Assembly (NCBI GenBank): GCA_937890485.1
Contig: CALBXN010000057.1
Coordinates: forward strand, 1-45,523
Direction of reading: 5' to 3'
Origin: an uncultured Treponema sp.
Lineage (GTDB): Bacteria; Spirochaetota; Spirochaetia; Treponematales; Treponemataceae
DNA length: 45,523 nucleotides
The notes under the pieces were generated by a model. The model saw only the letters and a program-made list of their open reading frames with translations. It was not told the DNA's origin and searched no databases. The stretch's first letter is position 1; the number at the start of each line of letters is the position of its first letter. Of this stretch, positions 24,484 to 31,738 are shown piece after piece. The position numbers and the translations under genes are program-made.

Positions 24484-25437
24484 TTAGAAAGTGAACTTAT
24501 CTTTATTATCCTTAATTTTCTTTTTATTAGAAGTGAGATAATGTCGAATCGTGGTTTCGGTCGATTCGTGATGGAGTAGTTCTGCAATGTCTTGGATATC
24601 CATGCCTAATTCCTTGAGTATATTACTACCTGAGTGGCGTAGGTCATGGTTATGTAAACTAGGTACGCCAATCATAGAACCAGCTTTCTTACACCAATCA
24701 TTCAGAGTACAATTATTTACACAAGTCTCTGCATTGGTATAAGGCGTCACCCAAACCCAACCATAATCATCTATACCTTTTTCTTCTCTTTCTGCTTTCA
24801 TTTTTCTCAAAAGTTCTTCTACCTCAGTTGAGAAATATAAAGTCACAATTTTTCCCTCTTTTTCGAGAACATCTGTACACATTCTCTCATCAAAATCTAC
24901 TTGTTCCCATCTAAGATGAGCCATAGCATTTACTCTTGCCATAGTAGATAAACCAAAGAAAATATATGCTTGTAACTGCGTATCACCATATTCAGTAAGT
25001 TTCTCACGTAACTTTTCTACTTGCTCAACATTTAAGAAAGTCTGCTTTACAATAGGTTGCCCTTGTTTTGGTCTTTCTAAAAATTCAGTAGGGGATTCCT
25101 TAATAAGTTTCTTCTTTCTTAAAAACTTATAGAAAGCAGAGATAGAAGACATTACACGTCTCTGTCGTGCTACATTATTACCTTCTTGTTTCCTAAAGAA
25201 AAAATATTCATTAAGGTCATCGTCTGTAACTTCCAATACAGATAGATTAAACTGATTATCATGTAGATATATAAACCACTGGTAGAGGTCGCTTGTGTAA
25301 CCACTGATAGAATTTGGTGATAAATCTCTAATAGACATATCTACTTGATACTTTTGAAACAATTTCATATTTTCAGGATTTACTTGTTTTAATTTTTCTT
25401 CATCATACATACAAATGCGTTTACTTCGTTCTGCCAC
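24484..25437 (-). CDS. Tyrosine recombinase / integrase
   Basis: 317 residues, GTG start after AAAGGAAGTGATAATTA. An N-terminal core-binding domain (~20-120) precedes a catalytic domain with the full set: Arg168 in 'STMARVNAM', Lys196, His264-x-x-Arg267 in 'NHDLRHSG', His290 in 'ELLHHES' and Tyr300 in 'IRHYL'. It likely carries out integration and excision or resolves genome multimers. Followed by the 0.9-kb RNA with no space for an extra gene. No excisionase was seen nearby. Confidence 0.85.
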   Translation of the reverse strand: MAERSKRICMYDEEKLKQVNPENMKLFQKYQVDMSIRDLSPNSISGYTSDLYQWFIYLHDNQFNLSVLEVTDDDLNEYFFFRKQEGNNVARQRRVMSSISAFYKFLRKKKLIKESPTEFLERPKQGQPIVKQTFLNVEQVEKLREKLTEYGDTQLQAYIFFGLSTMARVNAMAHLRWEQVDFDERMCTDVLEKEGKIVTLYFSTEVEELLRKMKAEREEKGIDDYGWVWVTPYTNAETCVNNCTLNDWCKKAGSMIGVPSLHNHDLRHSGSNILKELGMDIQDIAELLHHESTETTIRHYLTSNKKKIKDNKDKFTF

Positions 25438-25464
25438 TAATTATCACTTCCTTTCGTTCTAAAA

Positions 25465-25502
25465 AGCAAAAAGAGAACTTGTTATTAATTACAAGTTCTC
25501 TG
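25465..25502 (-). terminator. Intrinsic terminator upstream of recombinase
   Basis: AGAGAACTTGT/ACAAGTTCTCT 11-bp stem followed by TTTTTGCTTTT on the minus strand, between the RepL-like gene and the recombinase. Confidence 0.85.
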
Positions 25503-25642
25503 AAACTTTAATATTTACGAAAATAAGTGGAATAAATCCCACCTTTTAGAGTTTAAATGTGTATATTTCCCCACTTATATAATGCAAAATTCATTGGATT
25601 TACAATGCTTTTGCGTAGTTATTCATTCTTATTCTATACTAA
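25503..25642 (-). other. Intergenic hairpin region after the RepL-like gene
   Basis: 140 bases without a gene. TAAGTGG and CCACTTA pair around ~45 bases just before the terminator. Possibly a folded 3' end; otherwise nothing recognised. Confidence 0.3.
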
Positions 25643-26176
25643 TTAATCCTCAACATTAACCCATTTACTTCCACTAAACATTTCTACAATATCCTTTTCG
25701 ATATCTTGACCTCTTAGGAAGATATAAGGATTAACAACTAGACATTTCTTTGTCTTGTTCGCATATGTATCAGATGGACGTTCTACCTTTCCAAGAATCT
25801 GTTTTTTAACAAGAGAAGTGATAATTCTTTTAAATGTATCATAATTTTCACCCAATACATCACTTATAGTTTTGCCATCAACTATTTTGCCATTATATCT
25901 TAAAATCCCATCATTATATGAAATAAAAGGCATAAGTGCCATAGTGACAGCATATTCCTTTGTTGGCAGTTCTTTAAATAGAGCCGTAATAGGATGCACA
26001 AACACTTTGACAAACGCCTCCTTTTTCTTAAAACCAATAATGTGAGTTCTTTTATATTCATCTTGATTTGGACGTACAATTTTGTCGCCCTCGTAAATTT
26101 CATTAAGTATTTCTCCGTATTCATCAACGATAGTTCCAACACGGATTCGTTCTTGTTTTCCATTTGTAGTTTTCAT
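25643..26176 (-). CDS. RepL-like winged-helix replication protein (putative)
   Basis: 177 residues. Residues ~60-130 read as a winged helix ('YAVTMALMPFISYNDGILRY', 'DVLGENYDTFKRIITSLVKK') and the C-terminal 'NPYIFLRGQDIEKDIVEMFSGSKW' matches the pattern 'NP....RG..I...I...F..SKW' of Firmicute plasmid RepL proteins. Those bind the origin and start replication. It is read in an early-middle cluster. No good ribosome binding site is visible. It may instead be a phage regulator. Confidence 0.55.
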   Translation of the reverse strand: MKTTNGKQERIRVGTIVDEYGEILNEIYEGDKIVRPNQDEYKRTHIIGFKKKEAFVKVFVHPITALFKELPTKEYAVTMALMPFISYNDGILRYNGKIVDGKTISDVLGENYDTFKRIITSLVKKQILGKVERPSDTYANKTKKCLVVNPYIFLRGQDIEKDIVEMFSGSKWVNVED

Positions 26177-26191
26177 TTGTAAGAACCGTAT

Positions 26192-26380
26192 TTAACCTTT
26201 CAGAATAGAAGTTTTGTATTCAATCATAGACAACTTCAATTCATCAGAATTATTAAAATAAAATACATTCTTACCAGAATTATTCCTACCTTGTTCCATT
26301 CCAACTAGAACAAAACCTTTCATCATTAAATAACCTGCCAATTTTTGGCTAAAAACAGTTTTTATCTTTTTATCGTTCAT
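26192..26380 (-). CDS. DUF5659-like small protein
   Basis: 62 residues. 'FSQKLAGYLMMKGFVLVGMEQ' and 'NVFYFNNSDELKLSMIEY' fit the DUF5659 pattern shared with 689, 14352 and 28378. GGAGAATAATCAA precedes the ATG. It has its own leader with a terminator upstream (26491-26529). Confidence 0.55.
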   Translation of the reverse strand: MNDKKIKTVFSQKLAGYLMMKGFVLVGMEQGRNNSGKNVFYFNNSDELKLSMIEYKTSILKG

Positions 26381-26487
26381 TTGATTATTCTCCTATACAT
26401 TTGTTTTATTTCTTGCCTCGCCGATAGGTGAGTGCAAGAGATTGTTGATTTTCGTAAGAAAAGCAATAATCTGTCTGTGTCACAGAC
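26381..26487 (-). other. Structured leader of the 62-residue gene
   Basis: Contains GTCTGTG/CACAGAC (26472-26487) and a longer stem CTTGC/GCAAG with inner CTC/GAG. It lies between a terminator and the start codon and may be a 5' regulatory RNA; no known riboswitch was recognised. Confidence 0.35.
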
Positions 26488-26529
26488 AAACAAAAAAAGA
26501 GAACTCATGTAAAACTACACAAGCCCTCT
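26488..26529 (-). terminator. Intrinsic terminator after the Cys-rich gene
   Basis: A 13-bp stem with wobble pairs (GAGGGCTTGTGTA/TACATGAGTTCTC) followed by TTTTTTTG on the minus strand. Confidence 0.75.
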
Positions 26530-26546
26530 TCACAATCTTTATTTAA

Positions 26547-27308
26547 TTACCAAAAATTTCTCAGCAATCTATCTGTGAATAAACTCCAAGTACTGAAATT
26601 CTCAAAAGTTTCTTCCATCTTTTTATTAAATTCTTTGCTTAATTTCTCATACTCGTCCTTACTAACAGACTTTCCGTTCACAAAAAACTGTTCATCCGAT
26701 TTTACTGCAACATCCGTTTTATCTTCATCTTTCGATTTCACTAATTCTTTACACTCATCATTTGTATCATCACAATGATAGTCTTCGCATCCGCAAACGT
26801 CACATTCTGCACAATATTCTTCACATCCATGACAATTTTCACAACATTCTTTGTCATAAGATTCTGTATCTTCGCATTCGTCCTTGAATCCAAAAACTAA
26901 TACAGAAAATTCATTATTTGAAATCTTTTTAACATCTTTTTGTGGAAGCTCGTCATATACATAGCTAAGTACAGACTCTGAACGTAAAATACGACCATCG
27001 TTTGTTCTCGCTGATTCAACAGAAATCATGCCATCATATCCAATGGTAATGACTACTTCTTCATAATCGTTATATAACAAGAAAACGTCAGAATCTTCAT
27101 GTACCCAAAATTCAGATTCATCATTTTCTTTGTCATTTTCAAGAATTCTACTTAAAATTTCTTTCGCAATATAAGATGGTGCATAGATTGCTAATGTTTC
27201 ATATCTATGTAGATTATAATATTCATCTTTAATATCAGAGATGAGAGAGCGGAGATTATCTAAAATTATATCTTGAATTAATTCGTCTGATTTAAAATTA
27301 TAAAACAT
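26547..27308 (-). CDS. Cysteine-rich hypothetical protein
   Basis: 253 residues. The N-terminal half is a folded alpha/beta region; the middle (about 150-180) has a burst of ~11 Cys ('CENCHGCEEYCAECDVCGCE'), probably binding several zinc ions; the C-terminal part is a charged helix. GAGGAATTGAACAAGA precedes the ATG. No family recognised. The Cys burst may sit on a DNA- or protein-binding surface. The gene is followed by a strong terminator. Confidence 0.55.
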   Translation of the reverse strand: MFYNFKSDELIQDIILDNLRSLISDIKDEYYNLHRYETLAIYAPSYIAKEILSRILENDKENDESEFWVHEDSDVFLLYNDYEEVVITIGYDGMISVESARTNDGRILRSESVLSYVYDELPQKDVKKISNNEFSVLVFGFKDECEDTESYDKECCENCHGCEEYCAECDVCGCEDYHCDDTNDECKELVKSKDEDKTDVAVKSDEQFFVNGKSVSKDEYEKLSKEFNKKMEETFENFSTWSLFTDRLLRNFW

Positions 27309-27337
27309 TCTTGTTCAATTCCTCCAAATAAAAAGAA

Positions 27338-28348
27338 TTAAGCTACTAATAGACCTAATTCTTTTGCTAAAATTTTTTCTATATTTTCAAAATCCCAATA
27401 CCAAATCTCTAGTAATTTAATATTGTGGTCTTTTGCATATTGTCTTTTACGTTTATCGTGCTCTTGTTGTCTGTAAAATTTAAAATCATCATTTTTAAAA
27501 GCGGTGCCATCATGAAATTGACCTTGGTATTCAATCAACATATTTCTATCATCTAAAAATAAATCATAAGACAACAATCCACCATTTATTCCTGTTAAAT
27601 CATCATACGATTTTTGGAAAGTGTATTTTTCTTTAATGCATTCTAAATAATTTATAATTCTTTGCTCACCCACGGTAGGAAATACACAATGAGGACATCT
27701 TTGACCTGCTAAAAAATTATGTGGTGTTTTCTGAAAAGTGTTTTTACATACTTTATGATAAAATGTGGCATTGTTATTTGTTCCACTATACTCGCCAATT
27801 AACTCATACTCATCACCAACCAAATTAAATATGTCTTCCTTTAGTTTTGAAATTGGTTTCATATAAGCCAAACTTCGCCTTTTTGAATTACATTCCTTAT
27901 TTGGACATCTATGACCAGACGAAAAGAATTTGTACACATTAACATCGTAAATGTTTTCACATACAACATGCTTCAATGTCATATAAGTTCTTTTATTCTT
28001 TTTAAAAACATTAATCAATTCATACTCTGTTCCAACGCAATCAAACAATTTTTGTTTATAATTTTCAAAGTGCTTTTTAAAAAAATCGTTTTCTGTGATA
28101 GGAATTAAATTTCTTTTTTCATGCCACGTCTTAATACGATGTTCTTTGGAACATGCCTTGCAATTATGATTACTATTCAAAATTGATAGAAAAGTAGCTC
28201 TTTGAATTCCTAACTCCTCGTGGTTGTTACAAATAAACTCTAATTTTGTATTTACATTTTTATATTCTGTAGAAATTAAAGTATAATTTTTCTGTTTAAA
28301 TTTTTCTCTTACATATTCAATGTTATATGGTTTATTATTTTTACCCAT
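27338..28348 (-). CDS. Homing endonuclease, Vsr/EDxHD-like
   Basis: 336 residues. Three zinc knuckle/beta repeats ('CKACSKEHR', 'CPNKECNSKR', 'CPHCVFPT') alternate with segments like 'YELINVFKKNKRTYMTLKHVV'. The C-terminal nuclease has 'LSYDLFLDDRNMLIEYQGQFH' with Asp, Glu and His, then 'KLLEIWYWDFENIEKIL', almost the same as the gene at 21904. AAGGAGTTGTTATTAA precedes the ATG. It lies between a DUF5659-like gene and a Cys-rich gene, so it is probably a selfish insertion. Confidence 0.75.
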   Translation of the reverse strand: MGKNNKPYNIEYVREKFKQKNYTLISTEYKNVNTKLEFICNNHEELGIQRATFLSILNSNHNCKACSKEHRIKTWHEKRNLIPITENDFFKKHFENYKQKLFDCVGTEYELINVFKKNKRTYMTLKHVVCENIYDVNVYKFFSSGHRCPNKECNSKRRSLAYMKPISKLKEDIFNLVGDEYELIGEYSGTNNNATFYHKVCKNTFQKTPHNFLAGQRCPHCVFPTVGEQRIINYLECIKEKYTFQKSYDDLTGINGGLLSYDLFLDDRNMLIEYQGQFHDGTAFKNDDFKFYRQQEHDKRKRQYAKDHNIKLLEIWYWDFENIEKILAKELGLLVA

Positions 28349-28377
28349 TTAATAACAACTCCTTCGTAACATATTTT

Positions 28378-28560
28378 TTAAGAAATAAGATAAGTATCTT
28401 TATCAACTTTCCATTTTTTTAAATTTCTACTTAACAATTCATTCTTTTCAAACAAAAAGACCAGAAATCCTTTTGACTTCTGGTCTGTATCAATCCTAAT
28501 GACTGGATTGCCATTTTCAATTAAATAATTTGCTAACCGCTTACTTTTACAAACGAACAT
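28378..28560 (-). CDS. DUF5659-like small protein
   Basis: 60 residues. 'CKSKRLANYLIENGNPVIRID' then 'FLVFLFEKNELLSRNLKKW' follows the DUF5659 layout. AAAGGATATCTT precedes the ATG. It lies between the HU gene and a homing endonuclease. Confidence 0.55.
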   Translation of the reverse strand: MFVCKSKRLANYLIENGNPVIRIDTDQKSKGFLVFLFEKNELLSRNLKKWKVDKDTYLIS

Positions 28561-28570
28561 AAGATATCCT

Positions 28571-28846
28571 TTATTTGTTTAATAAATCTTTGAATGCTTT
28601 ACTTGCTTTGAATTTTGGAGATTTTGAACTAGGAAGTAAAATACGTTCTTTTGTTTGAGGATTAATACCTTCTCTTTCTGCACGTTCACTTACTTCGAAT
28701 GTTCCAAATCCTACGAGTCCTACTTTTTCTCCACTTGCAAGTGTTTCCATTACTGTATCCATAAAAGCAACTAATGATGCTTCTGTATCTTTCTTTGTAA
28801 TACCAGTTTTCTGACTCATTTCTGTAATAAGTTCTGTTCTGTTCAT
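28571..28846 (-). CDS. hup: HU-family DNA-binding protein
   Basis: 91 residues, full length for HU. Begins 'MNRTELITEMSQKTGITKKD' and contains the beta-arm pattern 'GFGTFEVSERAEREGINPQT' and 'LLPSSKSPKFKASKAFKDLL'. HU bends DNA and supports replication, packaging and recombination. AGGAGATTAAAATAC precedes the ATG; a terminator (28906) lies upstream, so a promoter should be in the ~60 bases between, though none was clearly seen. Confidence 0.9.
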   Translation of the reverse strand: MNRTELITEMSQKTGITKKDTEASLVAFMDTVMETLASGEKVGLVGFGTFEVSERAEREGINPQTKERILLPSSKSPKFKASKAFKDLLNK

Positions 28847-28905
28847 GTATTTTAATCTCCTTAATTTTCAACTATTTTCGGCTATTCATCATATTTCCCG
28901 AATTA

Positions 28906-28940
28906 CAAAATAATAGGAGAGTAGTACAACACTACACTCC
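28906..28940 (-). terminator. Intrinsic terminator upstream of HU gene
   Basis: GGAGTGTAGT/ACTACTCTCC stem followed by TATTATTTTG on the minus strand. Confidence 0.8.
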
Positions 28941-29180
28941 AACACATGTGTTTTATGACTTCATTAGTCAAATAACCGAAGCTATTTCCGTTTATTAATA
29001 ACCAGTCGGATTCTGGTCTTTGAAATGCAACCATATTTGATTGCTTTTTGTAAATGCAACCGTTTTTAGTTGCAAATTATGTCATACGACATAGCAGTGA
29101 CACCATGCCGTTCCCTCAAATCGGACTACTCAAAAGTAGAAGAGTAGCCCTATTCTCCATAGTTCACTTATGCATAAAAT
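28941..29180 (-). ncRNA. Candidate small structured RNA between two terminators
   Basis: Hairpin series on the minus strand: GGGCTACTC/GAGTAGTCC, TATGTC/GACATA, TGCAAC/GTTGCA, CCAG/CTGG, GACT/AGTC and a self-complementary AACACATGTGTT, bounded by terminators at 29181 and 28906. No convincing gene: a 43-codon frame from an ATG without a binding site runs into the terminator. A direct repeat GGTTGCATTT occurs twice. A small RNA is possible; no match to a known family was recognised. Confidence 0.4.
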
Positions 29181-29208
29181 AATAAAAACTGTGTCGCTCG
29201 TACACAGT
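29181..29208 (-). terminator. Intrinsic terminator after phosphoesterase gene
   Basis: ACTGTGT/ACACAGT stem with CGAGCG loop and TTTTTATTATTTT on the minus strand. A separate AGTAACAT/ATGTTACT hairpin lies between it and the gene. Confidence 0.8.
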
Positions 29209-29278
29209 CTACTTTGTCTTAATAACATTATTTTTAGATAGTAACATTGTTTATGTTACTTTTTAAATTCTGTGTTAC

Positions 29279-30484
29279 TTAGTCCAATTTAATATCATAA
29301 AGACAAATCAAACCATTTTCTCCAATAACGGATACAGTTTGTTCAGGTTTATTTGTCTTTCTAATAGAAACTGCGTAAGCATCGCTGCCAGAAACGCAAC
29401 CACTTTCTATAACTTTGGTGTCATAAACAGTAGTTAAACCATTTGTATGTCTGTGCCCAAGTAAAACAATATCTGGCTTAATTCCAAACATCATTGTAAA
29501 ATTCTGTACCACATTAGCAGGACTATCCTTATGTCCATGTGCAGAAAATACATTATTTCCACGAATATTAAACATTGCAATTTCTGGTTCAATAGTATTA
29601 TCACAAATACTCACATTGTCTACATTCTGTAATCTTGCTTTTAAATAAAATGGTAAAAGTACGTCCATATTCTCGCCGTCCAAAGAATCTTCTTTTTTAG
29701 GTGAGATACGAGAGTGATTTCCAGGTGTTGTATACACATAGATATGATTAAAATTATTTGCCAATCTAACCAACATAGCAGAAATTAATTCTGAAACATA
29801 TTTAAACTGTTCCATTAAATCCATATTGTTCTGCAATCTCAAGTTGCTATGTATAAGTCCTGATAGAATTTCTCCAATAATGAGATAACAATTCTGTGAC
29901 TGATGTAATCCTCTAATATCAAGAATGTCAGATGTGTACTTTTCAATCCTCTGTCTCAACACATCTTCGTTGAACACATTCTTCCAATTATTTATTTCAA
30001 TTCCTGTGTGAATATCCGTGAGATGACAAAGTAAGTCTGTTTCACTATTAAACAACGTATAATATACTGGAATATTCACAGGTTCAGTATCTTCACAGAT
30101 AATTCTCTTAACCATATCTACATATGATTCTTTACGAGCTTCTTGTCTAATCTGTCTGTTAAATTCTACACGTTCATCTGATAATTTCTGTTTTTCTTTT
30201 TGAATTTCTCTTTTTAGACGATTATTTTCATCAATCATATTCTGCAATTGTTGGTCTGCCGTACCCAATTCTTCTTTTGCATCATTATATCCATCAAGAT
30301 AATTCTTTGTTTTTTTACGATGTGCTGATTCGTCCCAATCAACACCAAATGCTTCATTACATAATTTACCTATTTCTGGATTTTTTAAACCATATAGTTC
30401 ACGATTTTTATATAGGCGAATCCTATATGCTTTAGGTGTTTCATTTGGTTGTCTTAGTGCTTGACTATTTATAATAAACACCAC
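29279..30484 (-). CDS. Calcineurin-like metallophosphoesterase
   Basis: 401 residues. After a helical, coiled N-terminal region (1-130), the metallophosphoesterase motifs appear in order: 'LTDIHTG' (D-x-H), 'LIIGEILSG', 'TPGNHSR' (GNH), 'FSAHGHKDS' and 'LGHRHTNG' (GHxH). The second motif is GE rather than the usual GD. Members act as nucleases or phosphatases in phage DNA metabolism. Its start overlaps the last bases of the 71-residue gene. The coiled region may mediate oligomerisation. Confidence 0.75.
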   Translation of the reverse strand: MVFIINSQALRQPNETPKAYRIRLYKNRELYGLKNPEIGKLCNEAFGVDWDESAHRKKTKNYLDGYNDAKEELGTADQQLQNMIDENNRLKREIQKEKQKLSDERVEFNRQIRQEARKESYVDMVKRIICEDTEPVNIPVYYTLFNSETDLLCHLTDIHTGIEINNWKNVFNEDVLRQRIEKYTSDILDIRGLHQSQNCYLIIGEILSGLIHSNLRLQNNMDLMEQFKYVSELISAMLVRLANNFNHIYVYTTPGNHSRISPKKEDSLDGENMDVLLPFYLKARLQNVDNVSICDNTIEPEIAMFNIRGNNVFSAHGHKDSPANVVQNFTMMFGIKPDIVLLGHRHTNGLTTVYDTKVIESGCVSGSDAYAVSIRKTNKPEQTVSVIGENGLICLYDIKLD

Positions 30485-30700
30485 CTATTCTTCATCTGGC
30501 AGTTCGCCTTCCGTTTTTAGAGAAACAGTAAAATCAATATTCTCGCCAACAAATGCTTTTAAACATTCTGCGACAGTAATTTCCTGTTCAACTTTATCTT
30601 CGTCTAAGTATGTAATCTTAGAACCATCTTCTGAAAGTTGACCTTTAACACTTACCTTATCTGTGATTGTTCTTGTTTTTTTAAGCTGACTAATTGCCAT
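30485..30700 (-). CDS. Small hypothetical protein before phosphoesterase
   Basis: 71 residues from the ATG at 30700, which follows AAAGGAG by 9 bases; earlier in-frame codons lack a binding site. Starts 'MAISQLKKTRTITDKVSVKG' and has beta-rich, acidic content. It overlaps the next gene by one base, so it is translated with it. Function not recognised. Confidence 0.5.
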   Translation of the reverse strand: MAISQLKKTRTITDKVSVKGQLSEDGSKITYLDEDKVEQEITVAECLKAFVGENIDFTVSLKTEGELPDEE

Positions 30701-30767
30701 ATAAATTATCTCCTTTAATTTCAACTAAATTTTCATAATTATCCGTAATTTCTAACATTTTACGGAT

Positions 30768-30914
30768 TTACCTGATACAAGATTTTCTGTATCCATTTAA
30801 CAACGACATATTATATCTACTTGCACATAGATAATAATGCTTATGATGACCGTGAGTCCGAGACACGCCATTCTCTCCAAATGGTACACCATGAATTTTT
30901 GTAAGATAATTCAT
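30768..30914 (-). CDS. Small His-rich phage protein
   Basis: 48 residues, with 'GVSRTHGHHKHYYLCAS' in the middle. This 'R(T)H.HH.YYL' pattern recurs in small Clostridial phage proteins of unknown role. The ATG lacks a good ribosome binding site. Four His plus one Cys could bind a metal. It lies between a tRNA-like element and the 71-residue gene. Confidence 0.4.
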   Translation of the reverse strand: MNYLTKIHGVPFGENGVSRTHGHHKHYYLCASRYNMSLLNGYRKSCIR

Positions 30915-30986
30915 CTCTGCTTTGTTAATTAAGATTATAATTTTTCACTTCTTTCTGTATAAATTTCCCTTGATGGGATAGTAGTT

Positions 30987-31060
30987 GCTGAAGTCACAGA
31001 GTTGAACTGTGTTTATCCATCCTTATGAGGGACAGCAAGATATCCGACCTTTACCACCAG
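30987..31060 (-). tRNA. tRNA-like element, anticodon CAT (degenerate)
   Basis: On the minus strand a cloverleaf can be drawn: a T arm CACAG-TTCAACT-CTGTG with perfect stem and normal T-loop letters; an anticodon loop CTCATAA (T33, CAT at 34-36, A37) on stem TGTCC/GGATG; a D arm AAGG...CTTG with GG in the loop; and an acceptor CTGGTGG/ACTTCAG with two mismatches (U-U and G-A). No CCA is encoded. It resembles an elongator tRNA-Met but may be a decayed or a tRNA-mimic RNA. It lies downstream of the HU-like gene. Confidence 0.4.
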
Positions 31061-31235
31061 CATATTGCTTTAGAAAACAAATGACGATACCTACGAATGT
31101 AAGCACCGCCATCTGTATGTGAGAGGAGAAGATTTATGAAAAAGAGGTTTTTCATAAATTCTCGATGTTATTTAATTAAACCCAGAGTCCCGTAGGACAT
31201 CTGAGTATGAACTTTATAAAAGATAAATTCTATGT

Positions 31236-31553
31236 CTATTCATCGAAATATCCATTTAATTTTCGATTATAATACCTAGTAATTCTAGGTTTTGCCCAAA
31301 TCTTTGCATTAGTTTCAAATAAATCACCAGATTCAGGATGTATCATTTCTTTACTGTGTTTATATTCACAGTCAATACTGATACCATTAAATAATTTTAA
31401 TTCAATTTTTTCAGTGGGAGTAGCGGAAGAGAGAGTTTCAAAAATATAATTCTCTAGCGTCCAATATGCAGACTGCAATGTTGAAAGTGGAATCCCTTCA
31501 CGCTTGGCAACTTCTTTTATCACTTGTTCTTTATTTATTACCGTGTAAAACAC
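31236..31553 (-). CDS. HU/IHF-like DNA-binding protein
   Basis: 105 residues. 'INKEQVIKEVAKREGIPLST' aligns with the N terminus of HU proteins, and 'LKLFNGISIDCEYK', 'ETNAKIWAKPRITRYYNRKL' with its beta arm and C-terminal helix. It differs from the second HU (28571) and may act on phage DNA. No canonical start with proper spacing is visible: GTG at 31553 lies inside GGAGG. The HU-type N terminus begins at an ATA codon. A short upstream frame (31531-31620) with a strong binding site overlaps it, hinting at coupling or frameshifting. Confidence 0.65.
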   Translation of the reverse strand: MFYTVINKEQVIKEVAKREGIPLSTLQSAYWTLENYIFETLSSATPTEKIELKLFNGISIDCEYKHSKEMIHPESGDLFETNAKIWAKPRITRYYNRKLNGYFDE

Positions 31554-31620
31554 CTCCTACTGCATTAGTACTAATATTTGCGGTAGACAAACATTGTTTC
31601 CAAATGTATAACAATCTCAT
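31531..31620 (-). CDS. Possible 29-residue leader peptide overlapping HU-like gene
   Basis: MRLLYIWKQCLSTANISTNA... with AAGGAG 7 bases before the ATG; its stop TAA lies inside the first codons of the HU-like gene in another frame. A strong binding site and the lack of a good start for the HU-like gene make a coupled leader plausible. Confidence 0.35.
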   Translation of the reverse strand: MRLLYIWKQCLSTANISTNAVGGVLHGNK

Positions 31621-31699
31621 TGTAAATCTCCTTATTTTGTGTTGTCTTCCATAGTAGCTTGAAAAACTTTCGACCACTACCAATGGGTTATTTGGTTAA

Positions 31700-31733
31700 T
31701 TTTTAAAAATCATAGTCCACGAATTGTGGACTA
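31700..31733 (-). terminator. Terminator after RNA polymerase gene
   Basis: ATAGTCCAC/GTGGACTAT perfect 9-bp stem, six bases after the polymerase stop, followed by ATTTTTAAAA; on the opposite strand it is followed by TTTTTT, so it may work both ways. Confidence 0.7.
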
Positions 31734-31738
31734 TTTTT

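Noticed and set aside
28941..29100. 43-residue frame MVAFQRPESDW
   Set aside because: No ribosome binding site and it runs into a terminator stem; hairpin structure explains the conservation better.
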